DNA of 64,000 nt. Source: Algibacter marinivivus (GTDB lineage: Bacteria; Bacteroidota; Bacteroidia; Flavobacteriales; Flavobacteriaceae). The stretch spans positions 496,001-560,000 of the forward strand of contig NZ_QFRI01000001.1 of NCBI RefSeq assembly GCF_003143755.1, read 5' to 3'. The notes beneath the pieces are model-generated. The model had not been told where the DNA came from. It searched no databases and saw only the letters and a program-made list of their open reading frames with translations. Of this stretch, positions 53,464-62,637 are shown piece by piece. The position numbers were made by a program, and so were the translations under genes. Positions within the stretch are counted from its first letter, which is position 1. Each line of letters begins with the position of its first letter.

Positions 53464-54681
53464 TTAAATTATTTCAGCTACAACAAATGTACTACCTCCA
53501 ACAAAAATAAAATCGTCTTTACTAGCCGTATTTAATGCTGTTTTGTAAGCTTCACTTACAGATTTATAATCACTTCCTTTTAAATTATACTCAGAAAACT
53601 TTTCCCTTAATACTTTAGCATCTAAACCTCTTGAAATATTAGGTTTGCAAAAATAGTATGTCGCTTCTTTTGGCAATAAGTCAACTATAGATCTTAAATC
53701 CTTATCACTTACTACCCCAAAGACCATATGCAACGAATCAAATTTTTCATTTTTAAGCTGTTGCATTACATAGGTTAGCCCTTCCCTATTATGCCCTGTA
53801 TCGCAAACTACTTTTGGTTTGTCATTCAGAATTTGCCAACGCCCTAACAAACATGTGTTTTTAATAACGCTTAAAAGCCCAACTTTTAAGTTTTCATCAG
53901 ATATACTAAAACCTTGTTTTCGAAGCTCTTTTATTGATTGAATAGTAGTTTTTATATTCTTTGATTGATAAGTACCAACTAAATCTGATTTGTAATGTTC
54001 TTTAATAACTTTATCTGCAAATACAAGTTCTGTTTTATTCTTTTCAGCTAGAGTCTTAAAAACGTGGGTTGTTTCATCTTGAGTTTCTCCAATAACTACT
54101 GGAACATTTGGTTTTATAATTCCGCCTTTTTCGAAAGCAATAAGTTCTAAGGTATCGCCTAAGAACTGTGTATGATCTAATCCTATGTTTGTAATTACTG
54201 AAACTTTAGGTGTTATAATATTTGTAGAATCTAATCGACCTCCCAAACCAACTTCAATAACAGCAATATCAACCTTTTGTTTAGCAAAATAATCAAATGC
54301 CATTCCTACAGTCATTTCAAAGAAAGACAGCTTGTTCTTTTCAAAAAAAGGTTTATTACGCTTTATAAACCCAATAACAAATTGCTTACTTACTTCTTCT
54401 CCATTGATTTTAATACGTTCTCTAAAATCTTTTAAATGTGGAGACGTGTACAATCCAACTTTATAGCCTGCTTCTTGTAAAACAGATGCTAACATGTGAC
54501 TTGTAGACCCCTTACCATTAGTTCCTGCAACATGAACTGTATTAAATGTATTTTCTGGATTTTTTAAATGCGAAGCTAGCTTTATAGTATTAGATAAATC
54601 TTTTTTAAAAGCTATTTTGCCTTGGCGTTGATACATTGGCAGTTGAGAAAACATCCAATTGAGCGTATCTTGATAGGTCAT
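53464..54681 (-). CDS. folC: Folylpolyglutamate/dihydrofolate synthase FolC
   Basis: 405 residues, Mur-ligase-like fold. The ATP site is VAGTNGKGSTSHML (about 50-63), with EVGLGGRLDSTN and VCDTGHNREG. It adds glutamate to folates. It is 3 bp downstream of the TonB-type gene, so it is the last gene of the exbB-exbD-tonB-folC unit. Confidence 0.95.
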   Translation of the reverse strand: MTYQDTLNWMFSQLPMYQRQGKIAFKKDLSNTIKLASHLKNPENTFNTVHVAGTNGKGSTSHMLASVLQEAGYKVGLYTSPHLKDFRERIKINGEEVSKQFVIGFIKRNKPFFEKNKLSFFEMTVGMAFDYFAKQKVDIAVIEVGLGGRLDSTNIITPKVSVITNIGLDHTQFLGDTLELIAFEKGGIIKPNVPVVIGETQDETTHVFKTLAEKNKTELVFADKVIKEHYKSDLVGTYQSKNIKTTIQSIKELRKQGFSISDENLKVGLLSVIKNTCLLGRWQILNDKPKVVCDTGHNREGLTYVMQQLKNEKFDSLHMVFGVVSDKDLRSIVDLLPKEATYYFCKPNISRGLDAKVLREKFSEYNLKGSDYKSVSEAYKTALNTASKDDFIFVGGSTFVVAEII

Positions 54682-54684
54682 TTA

Positions 54685-55542
54685 CTATTGACTTAATTTG
54701 AAATTAACACTAACAAATCCAATTTGACGTGTTGGTGCTTTGGAATCTGATGGCCATTTATGAGACATGGCAATTTTTTTTGCTGGTTCTAATAAGCATT
54801 GTGCGGTATTTGTTGTACCACGAACTCCAGGAGTAGCTTCAACAACATTTCCACTTTGATTTACCACAATTTTAACGATAACCATTCCTGATTCGTTACA
54901 ATCTTGTTTTAATCTTTTAAAAGATGCTTTACCTCTTCCGTTTAAACCATATCCAACACCTCCACTACCTGTACCTTGTCCGCCAAAATAACTAGGCGCA
55001 TATGAGTTACCATCTAACTGTCCTTTATCGCCAGCTTTATTATCGTTGCCTTGACTCCCACTTTCGGTACCTTCAGATTTACTTACACCTCCAATTAAGG
55101 CATCCAGTTTTTTCTTTTTTTCTTCTTGTTCTCGCTTTTCTTTAGCAATTCTATCTGCTTCTGCTTTCGCTTTCGCTTCTGCAACAGCTTTTGCTCTAGC
55201 TTCAGCTTGCTTTTGCTTTTTTATAGCTATTTCTTCAGCGTTATCAGCAGTTAAAACCTCTTCTTTAGCTTCTGTAGATTTTGCTGGTTCTGGCTCAGAT
55301 TTTGACGCTTCTGGTTGTGGTGGTTCTTCAACCTTTCGAGGCTCAGATTTAACTGGTGCTTTAGGTTGAACATTCCCTTTTCCAAAATTCGAATTACCAA
55401 AATTTACAGCTACACCGTACTCTTCTGGCGGATCCATATATGTTGTACCTACTACAAACAACAAAAGCAACAAAATAACAGCTATAAGCCCTGTTAATTT
55501 TGCTGAGTTTCTCTCGTGTTTTGTTTTAAAGTACTTTTTCAT
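54685..55542 (-). CDS. TonB/TolA-type energy transducer
   Basis: 285 residues. One N-terminal membrane span (about 16-36), a Pro/Glu/Lys-rich and Ala/Lys/Glu helical middle region (AEARAKAVAEAKAKAEAD), then a C-terminal TonB-like domain with a disulfide pair (QDCNESGMVIVKIVVNQ ... NTAQCLLEPAKK). Couples the proton gradient to outer-membrane events. It directly follows exbD (1 bp gap). Confidence 0.87.
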   Translation of the reverse strand: MKKYFKTKHERNSAKLTGLIAVILLLLLFVVGTTYMDPPEEYGVAVNFGNSNFGKGNVQPKAPVKSEPRKVEEPPQPEASKSEPEPAKSTEAKEEVLTADNAEEIAIKKQKQAEARAKAVAEAKAKAEADRIAKEKREQEEKKKKLDALIGGVSKSEGTESGSQGNDNKAGDKGQLDGNSYAPSYFGGQGTGSGGVGYGLNGRGKASFKRLKQDCNESGMVIVKIVVNQSGNVVEATPGVRGTTNTAQCLLEPAKKIAMSHKWPSDSKAPTRQIGFVSVNFKLSQ

Positions 55543-55543
55543 A

Positions 55544-55936
55544 CTACTTTGGTTTTACCGCTAAAATAACTTTAAATTTATTTCTGTTAGCGATGTCCAT
55601 CACTTTAACTACGTTTTCAACAGGTACTGATTTTTCGGCCCTTAATACAATTGTTGGTTTTTCTTGAGATGATAATGCTGCCAATAACTCATTCTCTAAA
55701 ACACTAACACCAACACGCTTTTGATCTATGTAATAGGTTAAATCTTTCTTTATGCTTACTGCAACAGACTTTTTATTTTCTGTTTTACCACTTGCTTTGG
55801 GTAATAAAATATCAATAGCATTTGTGGTAACTAATGTAGAAGCAATCATAAAAAAGATAAGTAACAAGAATACAATATCCGTCATAGAAGACATATTGAA
55901 TTCTGGTGTAACCTTATTTCTTCCTCTAAAATTCAT
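55544..55936 (-). CDS. exbD: ExbD/TolR biopolymer transport protein
   Basis: 130 residues. One membrane span carrying the essential Asp (MSSMTDIVFLLLIFFMIAST) and a periplasmic domain. It pairs with ExbB to drive the TonB-type protein. One bp separates it from exbB and from the TonB-type gene. Confidence 0.93.
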   Translation of the reverse strand: MNFRGRNKVTPEFNMSSMTDIVFLLLIFFMIASTLVTTNAIDILLPKASGKTENKKSVAVSIKKDLTYYIDQKRVGVSVLENELLAALSSQEKPTIVLRAEKSVPVENVVKVMDIANRNKFKVILAVKPK

Positions 55937-55937
55937 A

Positions 55938-56639
55938 CTACGTTGGCTCGTTTAAGTGATCTAAAAATTCTAATGAATTAGCTTCCATTTGATACACCAC
56001 TTTATCAGTTTTTACTACCAAGTGATTGTATGCCATATAAGCCACAATACCTACAATTAAACCTGCAACTGTGGTTGTCATAGCTGTATATAAGCCACTT
56101 GCTAAGACATCCATCTGAATGGTGCCTCCTGCGTTTGCTAATTCGAATATTGCTAATATCATTCCAATTACCGTACCAAGGAATCCTATCATTGGTGCTG
56201 CTCCTGAAATGGTTGCTAGAATACTAACGTTTTTTTCTAGTCCGTAAATTTCTAAACGACCTGCGTTTTCAATAGCTGTATTGATATCTGCTAATGGTTT
56301 TCCTATTCTAGAAATCCCTTTACCAATTAATCTTGATACAGGCGAATTTTGTTGTGCACATAGCATTTGAGCAGAATCTATTTTACCATTACTAACATGG
56401 TCTTTAATTTGATTCATGAAATTAGCATCTACTTTTGATGCTGCTTTTATAGCGAAAATGCGTTCGAAATAGATATAAATAGCACCTACTAGCAGTAAAA
56501 ATAATACAGCGATAATGAGTTGTCCTGCAAGACCTCCGCTACTTATTAATTCTATAATTGAAAGTGTTTTTTCAACAGATTCAACATCAGTAAGAACTTC
56601 TGTTCCTTCTTGAGTGTTTTGTAATAATGTATTTAGCAT
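55938..56639 (-). CDS. exbB: MotA/TolQ/ExbB proton channel
   Basis: 233 residues. Three spans; the last two have the TolQ/ExbB signature (GAAPMIGFLGTVIGMILAIF and LYTAMTTTVAGLIVGI). With ExbD it uses proton flow to energise TonB. First gene of the exbB-exbD-tonB-folC unit. Confidence 0.93.
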   Translation of the reverse strand: MLNTLLQNTQEGTEVLTDVESVEKTLSIIELISSGGLAGQLIIAVLFLLLVGAIYIYFERIFAIKAASKVDANFMNQIKDHVSNGKIDSAQMLCAQQNSPVSRLIGKGISRIGKPLADINTAIENAGRLEIYGLEKNVSILATISGAAPMIGFLGTVIGMILAIFELANAGGTIQMDVLASGLYTAMTTTVAGLIVGIVAYMAYNHLVVKTDKVVYQMEANSLEFLDHLNEPT

Positions 56640-56756
56640 ATATTAATAATTTATTGCAAATGTATAACGTTTCGTTTTTTATTAAAGTATAATGGATAAT
56701 TTAATATGCACCGTAAACATGATATTTTGTTAAAACTCTAGATAGAATCTGGATTT

Positions 56757-56856
56757 GCGTTAGGGATTGCAGTGGAAAGCCCACAGTCCGATCCCGATAG
56801 CTATCGGGAGAGGTGCGAGGACTTGCAACGTAAAGCCCGACCCTTGGGTAACGCCC
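56757..56856 (+). ncRNA. Structured intergenic repeat, copy B (putative RNA)
   Basis: GCGTTA (56757-56762) pairs with TAACGC (56849-56854). Inside are GTGG-AAAGC-CCAC, the 18 bp palindrome TCCCGATAGCTATCGGGA (56792-56809) and the conserved GCGAGGACTTGCAACG block. It lies on the plus strand, opposite to both neighbours (exbB and nhaD). Its upstream flank TCTGGATTT also matches copy C. Confidence 0.65.
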
Positions 56857-56876
56857 AAATAACTTTTATTTAAATT

Positions 56877-58268
56877 TTAAAACATGGTTCTGGTAACCAT
56901 AAACGCCGCAGAGCCTACAAGGAAACCTACAAGCGCTAACCAAGCGATTTTTTTTAAGTACCAAAAGAAATCTATTTTTTCCATACCCATAGCAACTACG
57001 CCCGCAGCAGAACCAATGATTAACATACTACCACCTGTACCTGCAGAAAAGGCTATAAAGTGCCATAGCTCGTGATCTATAGGCTCTGAGAACATACCTA
57101 AACTAGCTGCAACTAGTGGCACATTATCAATTACCGCAGAACCAACACCGAGTAATAAAACTACTAAATCTGAAACTCCTCCAGAGTGTATTTCTGTACC
57201 TAATTGAGGCATAGAATCTTGCAATGAAGTTGCGAAATTGAATAGAATACCCAGAGATTCTAAAGCGGCAACTGCCATTAAAATACCTAAAAAAAATAGA
57301 ATACTTGGTAATTCGATTTTTGCTAAAGCACTATGTACTGGACTATGGTGAGCGTGAGCGTCACTCTCTTCTGAATCGTGACTTGACATACTAAATTTAG
57401 AACTACTGTATATCTCAGCAAATGTTGCAACAATACCTAAAGACAACATCATACCCACGTAAGGTGGTAAATGAGTTACCATCTTGAAAATTGGCACAAA
57501 TACTATAGCACCTAAGCCTAAATATAACATGGTTGCACTGAACCTAGATTTTGGCTTATTGTCACTTTCTTCCATTTGCAAATCACCTTTGAAAGCAGGT
57601 AAGAATGAAGCTATTAACGTTGGTACTGCCATACATAAAAATGATGGTAATAATAGGTAACCTATTAAATGTCCTGTAGTTACTTTTTTACCAATCCAAA
57701 GCATGGTTGTTGTAACATCTCCAATTGGAGACCAAGCACCACCAGCGTTTGCAGCAATAATTATTAAACCTGCGTACCAAATACGAACATTTCTATCTTT
57801 TACAATTTTTTGAAGAATTGAAATTAAAACTATAGTAGCTGTAAGATTATCTATTATAGCTGATAAAATGAAGGCTAGTATGGCGAAAATCCAAAGAATT
57901 TTACTTTTCTTTTTTGTTTTTATAAAGTTTTTTATAGTTGCGAAACCGTCGAAATAATCAATAATTTCAACAATAGTCATAGCTCCTAAAAGAAACACTA
58001 AAATCTCAGAAGTTTTACCTAAATGGTGGAGCAATGTTTCCTCCATCATATGCACTTTTTCTTCGTGTCCAAGCAATCCAAAATTTTCTAAGAGTGCGTG
58101 TTTTCCAGAATCAAACCACTGTGGAAAAGCATCCAACCCCAAAGCAATTAAAGCCCAACAAATAGCCATCATGACTAGTGCCGGAATAAGTTTGTCAATT
58201 TTTATACTATGCTCTAAAGTAATGGCTAAATAGCCCATGACGAATACTAAAATAATTGCTGTTTCCAT
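56877..58268 (-). CDS. nhaD: Na+/H+ antiporter NhaD-type
   Basis: 463 residues, about 11-12 spans. NhaD signatures include AIIDNLTATIVLISIL, ANAGGAWSPIGDVTTTMLW and GVGSAVIDNVPLVAASLGMF. Exchanges sodium (or lithium) for protons, fitting a marine habit. It follows the amino-acid dehydrogenase gene by 12 bp on the same strand. Confidence 0.93.
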   Translation of the reverse strand: METAIILVFVMGYLAITLEHSIKIDKLIPALVMMAICWALIALGLDAFPQWFDSGKHALLENFGLLGHEEKVHMMEETLLHHLGKTSEILVFLLGAMTIVEIIDYFDGFATIKNFIKTKKKSKILWIFAILAFILSAIIDNLTATIVLISILQKIVKDRNVRIWYAGLIIIAANAGGAWSPIGDVTTTMLWIGKKVTTGHLIGYLLLPSFLCMAVPTLIASFLPAFKGDLQMEESDNKPKSRFSATMLYLGLGAIVFVPIFKMVTHLPPYVGMMLSLGIVATFAEIYSSSKFSMSSHDSEESDAHAHHSPVHSALAKIELPSILFFLGILMAVAALESLGILFNFATSLQDSMPQLGTEIHSGGVSDLVVLLLGVGSAVIDNVPLVAASLGMFSEPIDHELWHFIAFSAGTGGSMLIIGSAAGVVAMGMEKIDFFWYLKKIAWLALVGFLVGSAAFMVTRTMF

Positions 58269-58280
58269 ATTATAAATTGG

Positions 58281-59507
58281 TTATAAAAGTTGGTTTAGTG
58301 CTATTTCAAATGCTGTAGCACTGATCTCAGTTTTTGATTTATTTTTATTGTGAACTTTTTCTAAAGCTTGTCTGATTATATTTGATGTGTCTTTAAAAAT
58401 GGCTTCATCAGTCATTTGTACTTTGCGCTCCATAAAATACGCAAAAACTCTGGCCATTCCACAATTTGAAATAAAATCTGGTATTAAACTTACTTTATAA
58501 TCGGTATGTTCCATAATTGGACCAAAGAAAATCTCTTTATCTGCAAAAGGAACGTTAGCACCACAAGATATAATTTCTAGACCGCTATCAATCATTTCAT
58601 CTATTTGATGAATAGTAATAAGTCTAGATGCCGCACATGGTGCGAAAATTTCGGTTTTTAGAGCCCAAATGTTTTTATTTATCTCTTCAAAAGGTATTAA
58701 ATTGTCTGCTATTAATGTATTTCCTGTTTTGGCTAAAAATAATTCAGTGATTTCTTCGAAAGTAAATCCATCTTCATTAATCAGACCTCCAGCAATATCA
58801 ATAATTCCAACAATTTTTGCTCCCATTTGAGATAAATAGAAAGCTGCTGCGGCTCCTACGTTCCCAAAACCTTGAACAACTGCTCGTTTCCCTTTTACAT
58901 CGCCTCCATAAATATTATAATATTGCTTTACAGCTTCGGCAACCCCAAAGCCCGTAATCATATCTGCTATAGTATATTTTTTAGATACACTTGGTGAAAA
59001 ATCAGGATTTTCAATAACCTTAATAACCCCCTGGCGTAACTGCCCAATTCTGTTTATTTTATCAGCTTCAGTGGGTTTAAAATGCCCATTAAAAACACCT
59101 TCTTGCGGATGCCAAACACCACTTTCTTCAGTTATAGGAATAACCTCGTGAATTTCATCTACGTTTAAATCACCACCTGTTCCGTAGTAACTTTTTAGTA
59201 ACGGTGAAACAGCTCCATACCAACGCTCTAGAACGCCTTTTTTTCTTGGATCTTTGGGATCAAAATTGATTCCAGATTTAGCGCCACCAATAGCAGGACC
59301 AGAAACCGTAAACTTGATTTCCATAGTTTTTGCTAGAGATAAAACTTCATTCATATCAAGTCCTTTACGCATTCTTGTTCCTCCACCTGCAGCACCTCCA
59401 CGAAGAGAGTTTATTACCACCCAACCTTCAGCTTCTGTTTCAGAATCTTTCCAATTAAAGACAATTTCTGGTGTTTTATTTTCGTATTTTTTTAATAATT
59501 CTTTCAT
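58281..59507 (-). CDS. Glu/Leu/Phe/Val family dehydrogenase
   Basis: 408 residues. The dimerisation domain has GGAAGGGTRMRKGL and GPAIGGAKSGINFDP (substrate Lys), and the NAD(P) domain has AVVQGFGNVGAAAAFYL. Oxidatively deaminates an amino acid; whether glutamate or a branched-chain/aromatic amino acid is preferred is uncertain. It precedes nhaD by 12 bp. Confidence 0.9.
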   Translation of the reverse strand: MKELLKKYENKTPEIVFNWKDSETEAEGWVVINSLRGGAAGGGTRMRKGLDMNEVLSLAKTMEIKFTVSGPAIGGAKSGINFDPKDPRKKGVLERWYGAVSPLLKSYYGTGGDLNVDEIHEVIPITEESGVWHPQEGVFNGHFKPTEADKINRIGQLRQGVIKVIENPDFSPSVSKKYTIADMITGFGVAEAVKQYYNIYGGDVKGKRAVVQGFGNVGAAAAFYLSQMGAKIVGIIDIAGGLINEDGFTFEEITELFLAKTGNTLIADNLIPFEEINKNIWALKTEIFAPCAASRLITIHQIDEMIDSGLEIISCGANVPFADKEIFFGPIMEHTDYKVSLIPDFISNCGMARVFAYFMERKVQMTDEAIFKDTSNIIRQALEKVHNKNKSKTEISATAFEIALNQLL

Positions 59508-59661
59508 TTTTTCTTGTTGATTCGTTTGTATAGCTTTCTTATAATTTATCCGGAGGTAAGTTTAAGTGAAGTTATAATTGAGTCATTGGAAAAAAATTTA
59601 AATTATTAATATAACAAATATAAAAAACTAAAAACCTTTTGTTATTAATTTATCATGAATT

Positions 59662-60726
59662 TTAAGGAAGATATATCCTACCAGAACTATGATCTTTAGA
59701 AGCGCCAGTAACGCTTTTTAAACAATTAACTTCGTTTCTTATTTTTAAAACCCCTAAAAAACCAAAAATTAATGCTTCTTTAAATTCTACAATATTATTT
59801 GATGGGATAATTATTTCAGTGTTTGATAAATGCTTTATTCTTTCTATTAAAAATGTGTTATAGACCCCACCACCAGTAATCAAAACTGTAGCCTTTTCTA
59901 TCTTTTTTATTTCTGAAGCTATTTGATATGCAATATGTTCCAGAAAGGTTCTTAAAACAGTTTTTGTTTCAAGTTGAAAATTATTTATTATTGGAAAAAC
60001 ATTTCGATTCACCCATTCTAAACCTAAAGATTTTGGGTAGTTTTCTTTGTAAAAATCTAGCTTATTTAATTGATTAAGCAAGTTTTCATTAATAGTTCCA
60101 GTTGATGCAATTCCACCTCTATCATCATAATCGAATCCCAACTTATTCACATAATGATTCATTACAATATTAACAGGGCAAATATCATAGGCAATTCTTT
60201 CATTATTTAAATGCATTGAAATATTAGCAAATCCGCCCAAGTTCAAACAAAAATCGTATTCAGAAAACAACAGTTCATCACCAATGGGAACTAAAGGAGC
60301 TCCTTGTCCACCATGTTCAACGTCTTGAACTCTAAAATCACAAACTACTTTTTCATTTAATATTTTTGCCAATAAAGGTCTATTTCCTATTTGATAAGTT
60401 AATTTGTTTTCTGGTTGATGCAATGCTGTGTGTCCATGTGAGCATACAGCATCAATATGTTTTATTTGGTTTTTATTAATAAAACCCTTTATTACATTAG
60501 CTAGATATTCAGTATAGTTAGCATCAATGTTTTTTAATTCTTCAAAAGAAAAAGAAACTAAACGCTTTAAAATATTAAACCATTTTGCATCATATTTAAT
60601 GGTTTCAGCATAAACAATCTCAAAACCCCAAACCTCATCATAATAAAAATTAGCATATACTAGGTCTATTCCATCTAATGATGTTCCAGACATCACTCCA
60701 ATAACACTATATTTTGATTTTGACAT
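59662..60726 (-). CDS. anmK: Anhydro-N-acetylmuramic acid kinase
   Basis: 354 residues. GVMSGTSLDGIDLVY (about 10-24), the catalytic DFRVQDVEHGGQGAPL and GGGVYNTFL motifs identify AnmK. It opens and phosphorylates 1,6-anhydroMurNAc in cell-wall recycling. Single gene, divergent from the acyl-CoA dehydrogenase. Confidence 0.94.
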   Translation of the reverse strand: MSKSKYSVIGVMSGTSLDGIDLVYANFYYDEVWGFEIVYAETIKYDAKWFNILKRLVSFSFEELKNIDANYTEYLANVIKGFINKNQIKHIDAVCSHGHTALHQPENKLTYQIGNRPLLAKILNEKVVCDFRVQDVEHGGQGAPLVPIGDELLFSEYDFCLNLGGFANISMHLNNERIAYDICPVNIVMNHYVNKLGFDYDDRGGIASTGTINENLLNQLNKLDFYKENYPKSLGLEWVNRNVFPIINNFQLETKTVLRTFLEHIAYQIASEIKKIEKATVLITGGGVYNTFLIERIKHLSNTEIIIPSNNIVEFKEALIFGFLGVLKIRNEVNCLKSVTGASKDHSSGRIYLP

Positions 60727-60817
60727 AGAAAGTAAAAGTAATAATCTTGTATAAATAAATGAAAAGATTCAACACGTAATATCAGTACTTAATTTTTAAG
60801 AATTCACACTAAAAAGC

Positions 60818-60825
60818 TATATTTG
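60818..60825 (+). promoter_or_regulatory. -7 box of acyl-CoA dehydrogenase
   Basis: TATATTTG is an exact TAnnTTTG match, 39 bp before the ATG. No strong -33 TTG at normal spacing. Confidence 0.45.
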
Positions 60826-60864
60826 TAAACATTTTTTACCAAAACAACATTTTAATTACGAATT

Positions 60865-62007
60865 ATGAATTTTAATCTTTCAGAAGAACATATAATGATT
60901 CGCGATGCAGCTCGCGATTTTGCCAGAACAGAATTACTCCCTGGTGTTATAGAACGTGATAACAAACAGGAGTTTCCTAAAGAACTCGTTAAAAAAATGG
61001 GTGATTTAGGTTTTCTAGGAATTATGGTTGACCCAAAATATGGAGGAAGTGGAATGGATGCCATTTCTTATGTTCTAATTATGGAAGAACTTTCTAAAAT
61101 TGATGCTTCAGCTTCAGTAATTGTTTCAGTTAACAATTCATTAGTTTGCTATGGTTTAGAGGCATATGGATCAGAAGATCAAAAACAAAAATATTTAACA
61201 AAGTTAGCAACAGGAGAATTTGTTGGTGCATTTTGTTTAAGCGAACCAGAAGCTGGTAGTGATGCCACATCGCAGCGTACAACTGCAATTGACAAAGGCG
61301 ACCATTATATTATAAATGGCACAAAAAACTGGATTACTAGTGGTGGTCGTGCTGATGTTTACTTAGTTATTGCACAAACCGACAGAGATAAAGGATCTCA
61401 TGGCATCAACGCATTCATTGTTGAAAAAGGCACTAAAGGTTTTGATATTGGCCCCAAAGAAGATAAATTAGGTATTCGTGGAAGTGATACACATACACTC
61501 CAATTTAACGATGTTAAAGTGCCAAAAGAAAATAGAATAGGTGTAAACGGTTCTGGTTTCCGTTTTGCTATGAAAACACTTTCTGGTGGACGAATTGGTA
61601 TAGCAGCACAAGCTTTAGGTATAGCTTCTGGTGCTTACGAGTTAGCTTTAAAATACTCTAAAGAGCGAAAAGCTTTTGGAACCGAAATATGTAACCATCA
61701 AGCCATTGCATTCAAATTAGCCGATATGTATACTGATATTGAAGCTGCAAGAATGCTAGTTATGAAAGCCGCTTGGGATAAAGATCAAGGCAAAAATTAT
61801 GACAAATCTAGCGCCATGGCTAAACTATACGCCTCTAAAGTAGCTATGGAACACACCGTAGAAGCAGTTCAAATACACGGAGGTAATGGGTTTGTAAAAG
61901 AATACCATGTTGAACGTCTAATGCGCGACGCCAAAATCACACAGATTTATGAAGGCACTTCAGAAATTCAAAAAATAGTTATTTCTAGAAGTTTAATTAA
62001 AGAATAA
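60865..62007 (+). CDS. Acyl-CoA dehydrogenase
   Basis: 380 residues. The three-domain fold with FCLSEPEAGSDATSQRT and WITSG for FAD/substrate contact, and the catalytic Glu in IYEGTSEIQK. Oxidises acyl-CoA to enoyl-CoA; a short-chain (butyryl-type) preference is likely from the overall similarity but is not proven. Terminated by the hairpin at 62045-62080. Confidence 0.94.
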   Translation: MNFNLSEEHIMIRDAARDFARTELLPGVIERDNKQEFPKELVKKMGDLGFLGIMVDPKYGGSGMDAISYVLIMEELSKIDASASVIVSVNNSLVCYGLEAYGSEDQKQKYLTKLATGEFVGAFCLSEPEAGSDATSQRTTAIDKGDHYIINGTKNWITSGGRADVYLVIAQTDRDKGSHGINAFIVEKGTKGFDIGPKEDKLGIRGSDTHTLQFNDVKVPKENRIGVNGSGFRFAMKTLSGGRIGIAAQALGIASGAYELALKYSKERKAFGTEICNHQAIAFKLADMYTDIEAARMLVMKAAWDKDQGKNYDKSSAMAKLYASKVAMEHTVEAVQIHGGNGFVKEYHVERLMRDAKITQIYEGTSEIQKIVISRSLIKE

Positions 62008-62044
62008 ACATATAGTTTCTCCATAAACTATTATCTACTTTATA

Positions 62045-62080
62045 AAAAATCGCCATTTAATATATTATTTGGCGATTTTT
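62045..62080 (+). terminator. Terminator of acyl-CoA dehydrogenase
   Basis: AAAAATCGCCA and TGGCGATTTTT form a perfect 11 bp stem around an AT-rich loop, 37 bp past the stop codon. Confidence 0.88.
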
Positions 62081-62146
62081 GTTAAGTTGCGTTAAACCTT
62101 CCGACTTAATAAATTAGATTTCTATCTTTAGACAAAAATATTTTCA

Positions 62147-62482
62147 ATGTCAAAAACATATTACGATCCAGCCGACTTAAGAAAGTTTGGAAAAATAACA
62201 GAATGGAGTGAAGAGCTCGGAAACAAGTTCTTTGATTATTATGGTAAAGTTTTCGAAGAAGGCGCGCTTTCCGCAAGAGAAAAATCTTTAATAGCACTGG
62301 CCGTTGCCCATACAGAGCAATGTCCATATTGCATAGATGCATACACGAAAGATGGTTTGCAACGCGGTGTTACAAAAGAAGAAATGATGGAAGCCATACA
62401 TGTAGGCGCAGCCATAAAAAGCGGTGCAACTTTGGTACATGGCGTACAAATGATGAATAAAGTGAATAAGTTAGACGGTTAA
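62147..62482 (+). CDS. AhpD-like protein of arsenosugar cluster
   Basis: 111 residues of the carboxymuconolactone decarboxylase/AhpD superfamily, with the redox pair CPYC in HTEQCPYCIDAYTKDG. The family found next to ArsS is called an arsenosugar-biosynthesis-associated peroxidase-like protein, and the gene order here fits it. It is separated from arsS by copy C of the structured repeat. Confidence 0.85.
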   Translation: MSKTYYDPADLRKFGKITEWSEELGNKFFDYYGKVFEEGALSAREKSLIALAVAHTEQCPYCIDAYTKDGLQRGVTKEEMMEAIHVGAAIKSGATLVHGVQMMNKVNKLDG

Positions 62483-62487
62483 TATTT

Positions 62488-62584
62488 TGGGTGTTACCAC
62501 AAGGGTCGGGCTTTTCGTTACAAGTCCTCACTCTCCCGATAGTTATCGGGATCGCTGTGGGCTTTCCACTGCAATCCCTAACGC
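62488..62584 (-). ncRNA. Structured intergenic repeat, copy C (putative RNA)
   Basis: On the minus strand it begins GCGTTAGGGATTGCAGTGG and continues AAAGCCCACAGC as in copy B. The palindrome lies at 62534-62551 (TCCCGATAACTATCGGGA, minus strand). The GAGGACTTGTAACG block follows and the end is GGTAACACCC, so the closing stem has one mismatch. It lies antisense between the AhpD-like gene and arsS, both on the plus strand. Confidence 0.65.
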
Positions 62585-62637
62585 AAAACCAGAACTCTAA
62601 TTTTACCGTAGTAACTATATATTATTAAAAATAATTA

